From: Pontibacter amylolyticus
Lineage (GTDB): Bacteria; Bacteroidota; Bacteroidia; Cytophagales; Hymenobacteraceae
Direction of reading: 5' to 3'
Length of the DNA: 64,000 nt
Assembly (NCBI RefSeq): GCF_014638845.1
Contig: NZ_BMFP01000002.1
Location: 576,373-640,372 of the forward strand
Every line of letters begins with the position of its first letter. The first letter of the stretch is position 1. The notes under the pieces were generated by a model. It was not told the DNA's origin and did not search any database. It worked only from the letters and a program-made list of their open reading frames with translations. A program made the translations under genes and the position numbers. Positions 42,265 through 49,669 of the stretch are shown here, piece after piece.

Positions 42265-42399
42265 AGAAAAGGTATAGGATTGTCAAAAATTTCACAAAAG
42301 ACGCATAAAAACATGAAAAGACGCGTACTGGCCTGAAATTATTAGTAAACCGGAATAAAAAGGCGGTTACAAGTTTGTTTCGGAAGGTATAGCAACGAT

Positions 42400-42816
42400 A
42401 TGGCAGATATAAGAGAACGTGATTTTGAGCGGGAGTTGAGTTTTCAGGCTTCGCGGAGCGGCGGGGCAGGTGGGCAGAACGTGAACAAAGTGGCCAGCAA
42501 GGTCGAGCTGCGTTTCCATGTGGCAGATTCGCAACTGCTGACAGACGAAGAGAAAGCGCTGGTGCAGGAAAAGCTGGGAAACCGCATCAACAGCGAAGGT
42601 TTCCTGCAGGTGGTTTGCCAGGCGGAGCGCAGCCAGCTGCAAAACAAGGAGCAGTGCATCGAGCGCTTTTACGAGTTGCTCCGGCAGGCGCTTACCCGCC
42701 AGAAAAAACGCAAAGCCACCAAACCCACCCGCGCCTCGGTGCGCAAACGCCTCGAAGGCAAGCGCCGCCAATCCGACAAAAAAGCCAGCCGCGGCGGTTT
42801 CAAAAGCGATTACTAA
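42400..42816 (+). CDS. arfB: alternative ribosome-rescue factor / peptidyl-tRNA hydrolase ArfB
   Basis: 138 aa, the normal ArfB (YaeJ) length. The catalytic loop RSGGAGGQNVNKVASKVELR carries the GGQ motif at residues 24-26, and the C-terminal tail is Lys/Arg-rich (RQKKRKATKPTRASVRKRLE, KRRQSDKKASRGG) as required to enter the mRNA channel of stalled ribosomes. It releases peptides from ribosomes stalled without a stop codon. Confidence 0.95.
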   Translation: MADIRERDFERELSFQASRSGGAGGQNVNKVASKVELRFHVADSQLLTDEEKALVQEKLGNRINSEGFLQVVCQAERSQLQNKEQCIERFYELLRQALTRQKKRKATKPTRASVRKRLEGKRRQSDKKASRGGFKSDY

Positions 42817-43139
42817 GGTATAGGAGGGGCAGTTGGGCTCCGCGTTTTGATTCGCAGACCGTTTAAAGTTTCAAAAACGACTACTGGGTATAGAGTCGAC
42901 TGCTCATTTCACAGGCTAGTCTTTCAGTAAATCTTTTGAGGCAGCTCTTCAGGTATAGCGCCTTTCTTTTAGCACAGGTATACCAAGCCGCTCTCACCAT
43001 ACGTTCCGATAAGACTGTCCGCTATACCTTGCTGCATCATCTCTCAAAAAAGATAGCGCTAAGGCTGGGCAGCTTGGTTCTTTTCTGCAGAATAGGTAAG
43101 ATATTTGCAGCGGCAGGAGGCAGACTCCGAAGACAACAC
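42817..43139. other. intergenic region with several copies of the AGGTATAG motif
   Basis: Nothing encodes protein convincingly; the frame open from 42936 is read through from the downstream gene. Motif copies at about 42817, 42888, 42951 and 43022, plus the palindromic variant GGTATACC near 42978, make this the densest short stretch of the motif in the window together with 6372-6505. No promoter box was recognised. Confidence 0.5.
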
Positions 43140-43787
43140 ATGAAGAAGATTTTTATTACGATGCTATTGGTGGCGGGGGCGGCTACGGCCAGCCAGGCGC
43201 AGAAATACAGAACAGCGGCAGGTATACGCCTGGGTGGCGACCAGTTTGGGGCTACCCTGCAACAGCGGGTCGCGGAGAAAAGCACCCTCGAAGGTATAGC
43301 CCTGGTCGGCTCGCGGGAGTACAGTGGCACGGTTCTCTACCAGCGGCACTGGCCCATGCTGGGCAAGCGCTTCAACTACTACCTGGGCGGCGGCGGGCAC
43401 ATCGGCAACCTCAAAGACCAGGGCGTGTTTACGGGTTTGGATGCGATTGTGGGGGTGGAGTATAAAGTTAACGGACTGCCTTTTCTGCTCTCCGCTGACG
43501 TGAAGCCAGCCCTGCACTTCAACCACGAGGACTGGGTGAACCTGGCCACAGGCATCTCGATACGCTACGTAATTGTGCCGGAGAAGAAAGAGAAGAAGAG
43601 CATCTGGCCTTTTGGCAAGCAAGAAGTTGAGGAAGAAAAATCGGGCTGGCCGTTTGGCAAAAAGAAAGAACCGGAGCCACCGAAGAAGAAGGTATGGCCA
43701 TTCGGCAAAAAGGAGGAGCCCGTTCCGGAGCCAGAGCCTGAGAAGCGCATCGACCTCAACAAGATATTCAAGAAAAAAGAAAACTAG
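43140..43787 (+). CDS. outer-membrane-beta-barrel-like exported protein with C-terminal WPFGK repeats
   Basis: 215 aa. Signal peptide MKKIFITMLLVAGAATASQA, then a small beta-barrel-like domain (YRTAAGIRLGGDQFGATLQQ, SREYSGTVLYQRHW, YYLGGGGHIGN, LSADVKPALHFNHE). The last about 60 residues are charged and proline-rich with three WPFGK units (IWPFGKQ, GWPFGKK, VWPFGKK) spaced by Glu/Lys/Pro stretches, ending with a basic segment (IFKKKEN). The start at 43140 was chosen because the signal peptide begins there. Function unknown; the tail may face the periplasm and bind peptidoglycan or a partner. Confidence 0.8.
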   Translation: MKKIFITMLLVAGAATASQAQKYRTAAGIRLGGDQFGATLQQRVAEKSTLEGIALVGSREYSGTVLYQRHWPMLGKRFNYYLGGGGHIGNLKDQGVFTGLDAIVGVEYKVNGLPFLLSADVKPALHFNHEDWVNLATGISIRYVIVPEKKEKKSIWPFGKQEVEEEKSGWPFGKKKEPEPPKKKVWPFGKKEEPVPEPEPEKRIDLNKIFKKKEN

Positions 43788-43826
43788 CAACAATCGCCCG
43801 GCCCCATGCAGGCCGGGCGATTGTTG
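43788..43826 (+). terminator. strong hairpin, probable terminator
   Basis: CAACAATCGCCCGGCC (43788-43803) pairs perfectly with GGCCGGGCGATTGTTG (43811-43826) around a 7-nt loop, directly after the stop codon of the WPFGK gene. The following T tract is short (TTATAA), so termination is likely but the efficiency is uncertain. Confidence 0.7.
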
Positions 43827-43963
43827 TTATAAGGGCAGTGTCTTTGTGGTCGCTCAGCTTAGCAGTGAGCGTGATATTGGTGGGTAGATAGAACCTGGAG
43901 AAGTGTTGGGCCGGGGTATAGGTCATGTTACAGCTAGCATTTGGCCCTTGGTAAGGCGGCTTG

Positions 43964-44128
43964 CTACAGCATGGCCACAGGCTGGGATGCAGGGTTTTGG
44001 GTGCTGTACAGCAAGGTAACGCGCTCCTGCTGCAGGTGCTCCGCCAACAACACACGCTCGTCAATGGTTTTTTTCAAGGCAAAGCCAAACGAGGCTACCA
44101 ACGCTAATAAAAGAATGATGATTTTCAT
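43964..44128 (-). CDS. small exported protein, tandem member 3 (54 aa)
   Basis: ATG at 44126-44128, stop TAG at 43964-43966, 54 aa. It opens with MKIIILLLALVASFGFALKK, the same hydrophobic signal plus Lys-Lys junction found in the two following genes, and continues with TIDERVLLAEHLQQERV. The rest of the protein has no YPNLLPEV motif and looks diverged or degenerate. It is the last of three same-strand neighbours separated by 50-55 bp. Function unknown. Confidence 0.6.
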   Translation of the reverse strand: MKIIILLLALVASFGFALKKTIDERVLLAEHLQQERVTLLYSTQNPASQPVAML

Positions 44129-44180
44129 GGTTTTATTTGGTACTAATGGCGGGGTTAAAGAATCGGTAAAATCAGGTATG

Positions 44181-44357
44181 CTACTTCATCAGGGAGTCAC
44201 GCGAGATGGTAATGACTACTTCAGGGAGAAGGTTGGGGTAGCGCTCCAGCTCTCTCATTTCCTGGCGGTGCTTGATCTCTTTTACATCGCTAGCGGTTTT
44301 CTTGCCTGCAGTGCCAAGAGCTGCTGTTAGTCCGAACAATAGAATCAGGATTTTCAT
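44181..44357 (-). CDS. small exported protein, tandem member 2 (58 aa)
   Basis: ATG at 44355-44357, stop TAG at 44181-44183, 58 aa. N-terminal hydrophobic segment MKILILLFGLTAALGTAGKK, then a helical hydrophilic part (SDVKEIKHRQEMRELER), then YPNLLPEVVITISRD and a short tail. It shares KKTA(S/D)D, RELxxYPNLLPEV with the neighbouring member 1. Below the size usually called by gene finders. Function unknown; it may be exported or membrane-held. Confidence 0.68.
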   Translation of the reverse strand: MKILILLFGLTAALGTAGKKTASDVKEIKHRQEMRELERYPNLLPEVVITISRDSLMK

Positions 44358-44408
44358 AGTGATTTAGTTTTAGGATGATGTGTAAAAGGGTTGTACGTGC
44401 TCAGGGTG

Positions 44409-44585
44409 TCAGGCCTTTGGTGCTACGATCAGCACTTCTGGCAACAGGTTAGGGTAGCTGCGGAGTTCTCTTTGCTCCAGGTGCAGTTTGTGCTTGGCGG
44501 CGGCTACTTTAATGTCGTCTGCTGTCTTTTTGCAGGTGGCTCCGAAGCCAAGTACCAGGGCGATTAATAAGATGATGATTTTCAT
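44409..44585 (-). CDS. small exported protein, tandem member 1 (58 aa)
   Basis: ATG at 44583-44585, stop TGA at 44409-44411, 58 aa. MKIIILLIALVLGFGATCKK is a hydrophobic signal, the cysteine at 18 does not sit in a regular lipobox, and the rest is KTADDIKVAAAKHKLHLEQR then ELRSYPNLLPEVLIVAPK. The match to member 2 over RELxxYPNLLPEV(L/V)I in independent frames, with near-identical length, is strong evidence that these frames are real genes. First of three tandem genes on this strand. Confidence 0.7.
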   Translation of the reverse strand: MKIIILLIALVLGFGATCKKTADDIKVAAAKHKLHLEQRELRSYPNLLPEVLIVAPKA

Positions 44586-44929
44586 AATTGTAAGGATTTA
44601 AAAGTTTTTGAGTTTTAGGTTCTAAGTACTTAATAGATAGTAGAGTAGGGTAAAAGGTTGCTTGGTGCTTCTAAAATTTTTTTTATTTATGATGAGCATA
44701 TTACATTTTATGTGCCACTAGTGTAAGTTGCTGTAAATCACCAAGCTACGAATTTAAACCGCTGTTCCGTCTACTAAAGTCGTCCAATAGCGTACAGGTG
44801 TTTGTTCGAAAATGAACATAGCAAAAGCGGATTTACGCGCTGTTTTAAATCTTTTCGGATACTTAATTGTAAAGTATACAGCCGCTTACTGTATGGTGAG
44901 CGCAACTTTCTACCTAATCTGTAATACCC
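44586..44929. other. divergent promoter region of small-protein genes and cyanophycinase gene
   Basis: AT-rich 344-bp spacer without a gene. A T/A-rich block (44670-44700) may be the promoter area for the minus-strand small-protein genes. No exact TAnnTTTG box was found in either direction. Confidence 0.45.
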
Positions 44930-45775
44930 ATGTACAAAGGAACCTTAATAGCGCTCGGAGGAGGGTATGATGATGATCTGATCAAACTGATCAGGTCTGA
45001 GATATGCCCGGTGCATGCCAATATAGAAGTGATCGCCACGGCGGCTACCGAGCCGCAGGAATCCGGCTTGGCTTACAAGGAGGCTTTTGAAGAACTGGGC
45101 TGCAACAAAGTGCAGTTCATGCTGATCGATGAAAACCATGCGGCGGACCAGGCTGAGTACATTAGCCGCATTCAGCAGGCCGATGTGATTTTCTTTACGG
45201 GAGGCGATCAGGTTCGCCTTACTGAGTTTCTGAACGGCACGCAGCTTCTGGAGATCATGCGCCGCCGCTACCACGAGGAACCCATCATCATTGCGGGCAC
45301 CAGCGCAGGCGCCGCCATCATGTCAGACCGTATGATCTACGACGGCTACGGCCACTACTCGCTTATCAAAGGGGAGATGAAAACCACCATCGGCTTTGGG
45401 TTTGTCAGCCATCTGTACATCGACACGCACTTTGTGGAGCGCGGCCGCTTCGGGCGACTGGCCCACGCCGTGGCGCACGACCCGGCCTATGTCGGTGTTG
45501 GCCTGAGCGAGGAAACCGGCATCATCATCAAAGAGGGAAATAAAATAGAGGTGTTCGGGACAGGAGTCGTGACGATCATCGATGCCAGCAAGATCCGGTT
45601 CACCAACACCAGGCAGGTATCCGAGAACCAGCCCATTGCCGTGGAGCACCTCATCATGCACATGCTCGTGGAGGGCTACCGTTACTGCCTGGAGGAGCAC
45701 CTGTTCCAGCCAGTGGAGCAGCATCTGCCCAGCCCCGCTCAGGAGGCCAGCGATGCTACTGCCAGCTTGGTCTAA
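44930..45775 (+). CDS. cyanophycinase-like S51 peptidase
   Basis: 281 aa. The S51 core has LIALGGGYDDDL, FFTGGDQVRLTEFL, and the catalytic serine motif GTSAGA with Ser125, followed by DTHFVERGRFGRLAHAVAHD, VGLSEETGIIIKEGN and VFGTGVVTIID, exactly the cyanophycinase arrangement. This enzyme hydrolyses the storage polymer cyanophycin to beta-Asp-Arg. No cyanophycin synthetase gene lies in this window, so it may act on exogenous polymer or another isopeptide. The 3' end overlaps the convergent oxidoreductase by 4 bp. Confidence 0.88.
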   Translation: MYKGTLIALGGGYDDDLIKLIRSEICPVHANIEVIATAATEPQESGLAYKEAFEELGCNKVQFMLIDENHAADQAEYISRIQQADVIFFTGGDQVRLTEFLNGTQLLEIMRRRYHEEPIIIAGTSAGAAIMSDRMIYDGYGHYSLIKGEMKTTIGFGFVSHLYIDTHFVERGRFGRLAHAVAHDPAYVGVGLSEETGIIIKEGNKIEVFGTGVVTIIDASKIRFTNTRQVSENQPIAVEHLIMHMLVEGYRYCLEEHLFQPVEQHLPSPAQEASDATASLV

Positions 45776-46680
45776 GGATTCTCCCTGTCTTCCTGCTGCA
45801 ACTCCATGTTGATGGCCACCCCGGCCTTGGCGCCTTCTGCCGCCGCCACAATCACGAGCTGCATGTCGCGGGCCGCGTCACCGGCCACATAGAGGCCCGG
45901 GATGTTGGCCTGCTGCAGGCGCCGCGTCTTGATCACCCCTTTGCCGGTAAACTCACAGCCCAGCTGCCTGCCGATATCCGACTGCTGCTTGGTTTCTCCT
46001 GAGAAGAAAAGGGCCTCCTGTGGTCTTAATTCCCCGTTTCGCAAAATGATATGCTGCAGCATGCCATCCTCTCCCTGCACACGGGCGATGGCATCGGTGC
46101 ATACCTTCACCCCGTTCAGATCTAGCAGCTCCATGTCCTTGTTGTTAAGCTTCCGGGTGCCGTCCGTATAGAGGGTCACGTCGTCGCTCCAGTTTTTCAT
46201 GGCCAGGGCCTGTCCTATACCTGAACGATCCTTGCCGTACACGGCAATGGCTTTGTCGCGACTCTCCCAGCCGTCGCAGTAAGGGCAGTGGTGCACGCTT
46301 TTGCCATAGAGCTCTTCTATACCTTCCACCTCCGGCAGCGTGTCCTTCAGGCCTGTCGCCAGAAGCAGCTTGCGGGAGTGGTATACGTGCCCTTCGCTGG
46401 ATTCTACCACATAGGTGCCTTTGCTGTATGTGGCGTCGGTCACTGGGTGGTCTATTACCTGTATGCTGTATTTTTTAAGTTCCTCACGTCCTTTCCGGAT
46501 AAAATCGCCAGGGTTTACGCCGTCGCTCGACAGGAAGCCGTTCATGCTCCTGGACCAGCGGTTGCGGGGTTCGCCACTGTCAAATAAAAGTACCTTGCGT
46601 CGGGACCTGCCCAGTATCATGGCGGCGTTAAGCCCCGCAGGGCCGCCTCCGATGATGATCACGTCATATATTTCCTTCAT
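45772..46680 (-). CDS. NAD(P)/FAD-dependent oxidoreductase, thioredoxin-reductase-like
   Basis: 302 aa. Start chosen at MKEIYDVIIIGGGPAGLNAA, where the FAD-binding GxGxxG-type GGGPAG begins; the frame remains open to 46887 without family support. It has the redox pair CPYC in VHHCPYCDGWE, the NADP-binding AVYGKDRSGIG and the second FAD motif GLYVAGDAARDMQLV. This arrangement belongs to the short thioredoxin reductase-like group in which the electron acceptor is often unknown. A thioredoxin partner is not encoded next to it. Confidence 0.88.
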   Translation of the reverse strand: MKEIYDVIIIGGGPAGLNAAMILGRSRRKVLLFDSGEPRNRWSRSMNGFLSSDGVNPGDFIRKGREELKKYSIQVIDHPVTDATYSKGTYVVESSEGHVYHSRKLLLATGLKDTLPEVEGIEELYGKSVHHCPYCDGWESRDKAIAVYGKDRSGIGQALAMKNWSDDVTLYTDGTRKLNNKDMELLDLNGVKVCTDAIARVQGEDGMLQHIILRNGELRPQEALFFSGETKQQSDIGRQLGCEFTGKGVIKTRRLQQANIPGLYVAGDAARDMQLVIVAAAEGAKAGVAINMELQQEDRENP

Positions 46681-46862
46681 GGGTTTATTCTGTTGAGAGT
46701 ATGTAAACGTAGATTGCCTGCGGGAGGTGGGGCGGCTGAGGGAAAAATGCCATGATAGCCCATTAAAGGCACAGTATAGGGTATGGGCGGGCGTTTTTCG
46801 ACTAAAGTCAGATATTATTTGAAAAAAGGAGCGGCAAGCGCTTTTTAAGTATGAATGTTTTA

Positions 46863-46870
46863 TATATTTG
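46863..46870 (+). promoter_or_regulatory. candidate Bacteroidota -7 promoter box
   Basis: TATATTTG is an exact TAnnTTTG box, 42 bp before the ATG of the FadL-type gene. The -33 TTG is not clear; a TTTTT run lies at 46842-46846, at about the right distance. The porin and the SGNH gene downstream would be driven from here. Confidence 0.5.
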
Positions 46871-46912
46871 TTTAACCTTATTAACACCCTTCATTTAAAC
46901 AAGTCGCATTTT

Positions 46913-48151
46913 ATGAAAAGCAAAATCTTAGCCTTATTAGGTAGCGCCCTGATTTCGGGTACAGCTATGGCCGGAGGATACCAGGTGAACCTGGCTGGCC
47001 AGCGCCAGATCGGTATGGGCCATACGGGTACGGGTCTAGTGACAGGCACGTCCAGCATTTTCTTCAACCCGGGTGCCATGAGCCATTTAGGCTACAGTGG
47101 CGTGACGATAGGCGGTAGTGCGCTTGTCTCCAAAATTGCCCATTCTGCTCCTGAGTCCGGAGGTGTTACGGCTCGTACGGATAACCCACTGGGCACTCCT
47201 TTCCAGGTATATGGTGTGTACAACATAAACGAGAAATTCTCTGCCGGCCTAGGGGTGTACACTCCGTTTGGTAGCACCGTGGACTGGGGCAACGAGTGGA
47301 GCGGCCGCTATGGACTGAACCAGCTGAAACTGCAGGCTATTTACGTGCAGCCTACCGTTAGCTACGCCATTACCGACAAGCTGGGTATAGGTATAGGTCT
47401 TTCTTATGTAGTCGGAAGTGTAAACCTGCAGCGCTCAGTGCCTGTACAGAACCAGGACGGCACTGAAGGCGGTCTGGAACTGGACGGCAGCGCTGAATCG
47501 GCGTTTGGCTTTAACGCAGGTATCTTCTTCCAGGCAACAGAAAAACTCTCTATCGGTGTGAACTACCGTTCTAAAGTAGACCTGAAAGTAGAAGGCGGTG
47601 ACGTGATGTTCAGCAACATCCCTGCAGCTGCCCGCGGCAACTTCCCGGATGGCACGACTTTCAACGCGGAACTGCCAATGCCTTCCACCCTTTCGGTAGG
47701 TATAGGCTTTAAGCCAAACGAGCGCCTGACGCTGGCTGCTGACGTGAGCCATGTAGGTTGGGATGCTTACGAGAAACTGCGTTTCGACTTCAGCCAGAAC
47801 GTAGCCGGTAGCCCTTTCTCTGAGGCCAGCCGTAATTACGAGAATGCTTTCATCTACCGCATTGGTGGTGAGTACATGGCAACAGACGCCCTCGCCCTCC
47901 GTGCCGGCGCTTACCTTGACAAAACGCCTGTGCAGGACGGCTACCTGACGCCAGAGACGCCGGATTCAGACTCACGCGGTCTTTCTGCAGGTATAGGCTA
48001 CTCCGTTTCTGAGAACTTCAGCATCGACGCTTCTTTCCTGTACATTAACAAAAAAGAGAGAACGGATGCAGCTAACCTGTCAAACGGTGTTCCGGGTACT
48101 TTTAAATCTGTCGCCTATATCCCTGGTATCGGCCTGAACTTCAAATTCTAA
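46913..48151 (+). CDS. OmpP1/FadL-family outer membrane transport protein
   Basis: 412 aa. Start chosen at 46913, where the signal peptide begins (MKSKILALLGSALISGTAMA, GGYQVNLAGQRQIGMGHTGT). FadL hallmarks: the conserved N-terminal hatch segment with SIFFNPGAMSHLGYSG, the YTPFGSTVDWG motif, and a 14-strand barrel pattern ending in FNLKF-like GIGLNFKF. It should move long-chain fatty acids or other hydrophobic compounds through the outer membrane. The SGNH lipoprotein gene 18 bp downstream is a usual partner in Bacteroidota. Confidence 0.9.
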   Translation: MKSKILALLGSALISGTAMAGGYQVNLAGQRQIGMGHTGTGLVTGTSSIFFNPGAMSHLGYSGVTIGGSALVSKIAHSAPESGGVTARTDNPLGTPFQVYGVYNINEKFSAGLGVYTPFGSTVDWGNEWSGRYGLNQLKLQAIYVQPTVSYAITDKLGIGIGLSYVVGSVNLQRSVPVQNQDGTEGGLELDGSAESAFGFNAGIFFQATEKLSIGVNYRSKVDLKVEGGDVMFSNIPAAARGNFPDGTTFNAELPMPSTLSVGIGFKPNERLTLAADVSHVGWDAYEKLRFDFSQNVAGSPFSEASRNYENAFIYRIGGEYMATDALALRAGAYLDKTPVQDGYLTPETPDSDSRGLSAGIGYSVSENFSIDASFLYINKKERTDAANLSNGVPGTFKSVAYIPGIGLNFKF

Positions 48152-48169
48152 TTTTCTTTAGCAAAGTAT

Positions 48170-49564
48170 ATGAAAAAGTTTTTCTATAAATCGAGTGTAC
48201 TGGCCCTGATGGCCGGTATGTTCCTGACAAGCTGCGATCCGGAGATTGATGCCCCTGCGGCTAGCTCGGGCGAGGCAGATTTTAGTACTTATGTGGCGCT
48301 AGGAAACTCCCTGACAGCAGGTTTTGCCGACGGGGCGCTTTACCGTGAAGGACAGCAGGCGTCTTATCCAGCTATCCTTGCCAAGCAATTCGAGCAAGTA
48401 GGAGGTAATTCTGATTTCAGACAGCCTTTAATGCCGGAAGGTGTGAGTGCTGGAAGTCCTAGATCAAATCCATCAAACCCTAGCATTGTGGAGGTGCCAC
48501 AAAAAAGGGTGTTGCGTATACAGCCTGATTGCAGAGGAGACGTTGGTTTGGCGCCAGTTGAAGCGGGAAATGCGGCTGCGCTTACTCCGGCTTTTTTAGG
48601 TCAGTTAGCACCAACCGTTCAGGGGCCCTATAACAACTTAGGTGTACCAGGTGCAAAGTCATTCCACTTATTAGCGCCTGGATACGGCAATCCAGCAGGG
48701 TTAATGACGCAGCCAGCAACAGCTAACCCATTCTTCGCCCGCTTTGCATCATCTCCTAACACAAGCGTGGTAGCTGATGCGATGGCTCAGAATCCAACCT
48801 TTTTCACTTTGTGGATTGGCAATAATGACGTGCTTGGGTATGCACTTGCTGGCGGTACTCCATCACCAACTAGCTCTGACTATCCAACAAACAAGGATAT
48901 GTTTACGGCTTACATAGCCGGTATAGTAAATCAGCTTACCAGCAAAGGTGCCAAAGGTGCTTTAGGGAATATTCCTGATGTGACAAAAATTCCTTTCTTT
49001 ACAACTATTCCTTATAACGCGCTTGTTTTATCAGCAGAGCAGGCAGCGCAACTTACTGCTGGATATGCAGCAAAAGGTCTTGGCCATCTTACTTTCCAAG
49101 CTGGTGCAAATGCCTTGGTAGTACTCGAGGATGGCATTCCACGTAAGGCAACACCTAATGAGTTGATTCTGCTGCCTGCGTCAGACTTTATTAAATGTCA
49201 AGGTGGTGGCTCTAGCACTCCGCTTCCTGATCAGTTGGTGCTGTCTGAGGCTGAGCTGGCAATTATCAAAGACCATACGAACAGCTACAATGCGTCAATC
49301 AAAGCAGTTGCAGATGCTAAAGGCCTAGCACACGGCGACTTCAACGCATATCTATCTAGACTGTCTACTGGCTTCGCTCAGAATGGTGTAGCTTATAACT
49401 CAGCTTTCGTGACAGGTAATATTTTCAGCCTCGATGGTATTCACTTCACTCCTAGAGGAGCCGCGCTCGTAGCCAATGAGTTCATTAATGTGATTAATAC
49501 AAAATACGGTGCTAGAATTCCTAAAGTAGACGAGACACAGTATAAGACTGTAGCACTACCTTAA
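48170..49564 (+). CDS. SGNH/GDSL hydrolase lipoprotein
   Basis: 464 aa. Lipoprotein signal with MFLTSC lipobox. SGNH block I is GNSLTAGFADG (catalytic Ser in GNS), block III is WIGNNDVLG and block V is DGIHFTPRGA (Asp and His), so the catalytic set is intact. It is probably anchored to the outer membrane and acts as an esterase on lipids that the FadL-type porin handles. From about 48.4 kb the coding DNA looks less GC-rich than its neighbours and carries few copies of the AGGTATAG motif, which may reflect transfer or relaxed codon choice. Confidence 0.88.
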   Translation: MKKFFYKSSVLALMAGMFLTSCDPEIDAPAASSGEADFSTYVALGNSLTAGFADGALYREGQQASYPAILAKQFEQVGGNSDFRQPLMPEGVSAGSPRSNPSNPSIVEVPQKRVLRIQPDCRGDVGLAPVEAGNAAALTPAFLGQLAPTVQGPYNNLGVPGAKSFHLLAPGYGNPAGLMTQPATANPFFARFASSPNTSVVADAMAQNPTFFTLWIGNNDVLGYALAGGTPSPTSSDYPTNKDMFTAYIAGIVNQLTSKGAKGALGNIPDVTKIPFFTTIPYNALVLSAEQAAQLTAGYAAKGLGHLTFQAGANALVVLEDGIPRKATPNELILLPASDFIKCQGGGSSTPLPDQLVLSEAELAIIKDHTNSYNASIKAVADAKGLAHGDFNAYLSRLSTGFAQNGVAYNSAFVTGNIFSLDGIHFTPRGAALVANEFINVINTKYGARIPKVDETQYKTVALP

Positions 49565-49593
49565 TTTCCTGAGGTTTCCGTGCACTCAAACCA

Positions 49594-49628
49594 AGAAAGG
49601 CGCCCTCCGCATCGGAAGGCGCCTTTCT
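49594..49628 (+). terminator. intrinsic terminator of the FadL/SGNH operon
   Basis: AGAAAGGCGCC (49594-49604) pairs with GGCGCCTTTCT (49618-49628); the inner part adds TCC/GGA pairing. T tract GTTTTTA follows, suitable for the + strand gene ending at 49564. The minus-strand polA end lies at 49670. Confidence 0.85.
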
Positions 49629-49669
49629 GTTTTTATAAGGTATAGCAACAGGTATAAGCCAGCTATACC

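Noticed and set aside
42936-43139. N-terminal extension of the WPFGK protein
   Set aside because: A signal peptide begins at the internal ATG at 43140, and the extension is over motif-rich intergenic DNA.
43768-43963. Possible frameshifted continuation of the third small protein (FYLPTNITLT resembles YPNLLPEV)
   Set aside because: The similar stretch lies in another frame and too far downstream to fit a protein of 58 residues. Weak resemblance, probably chance.
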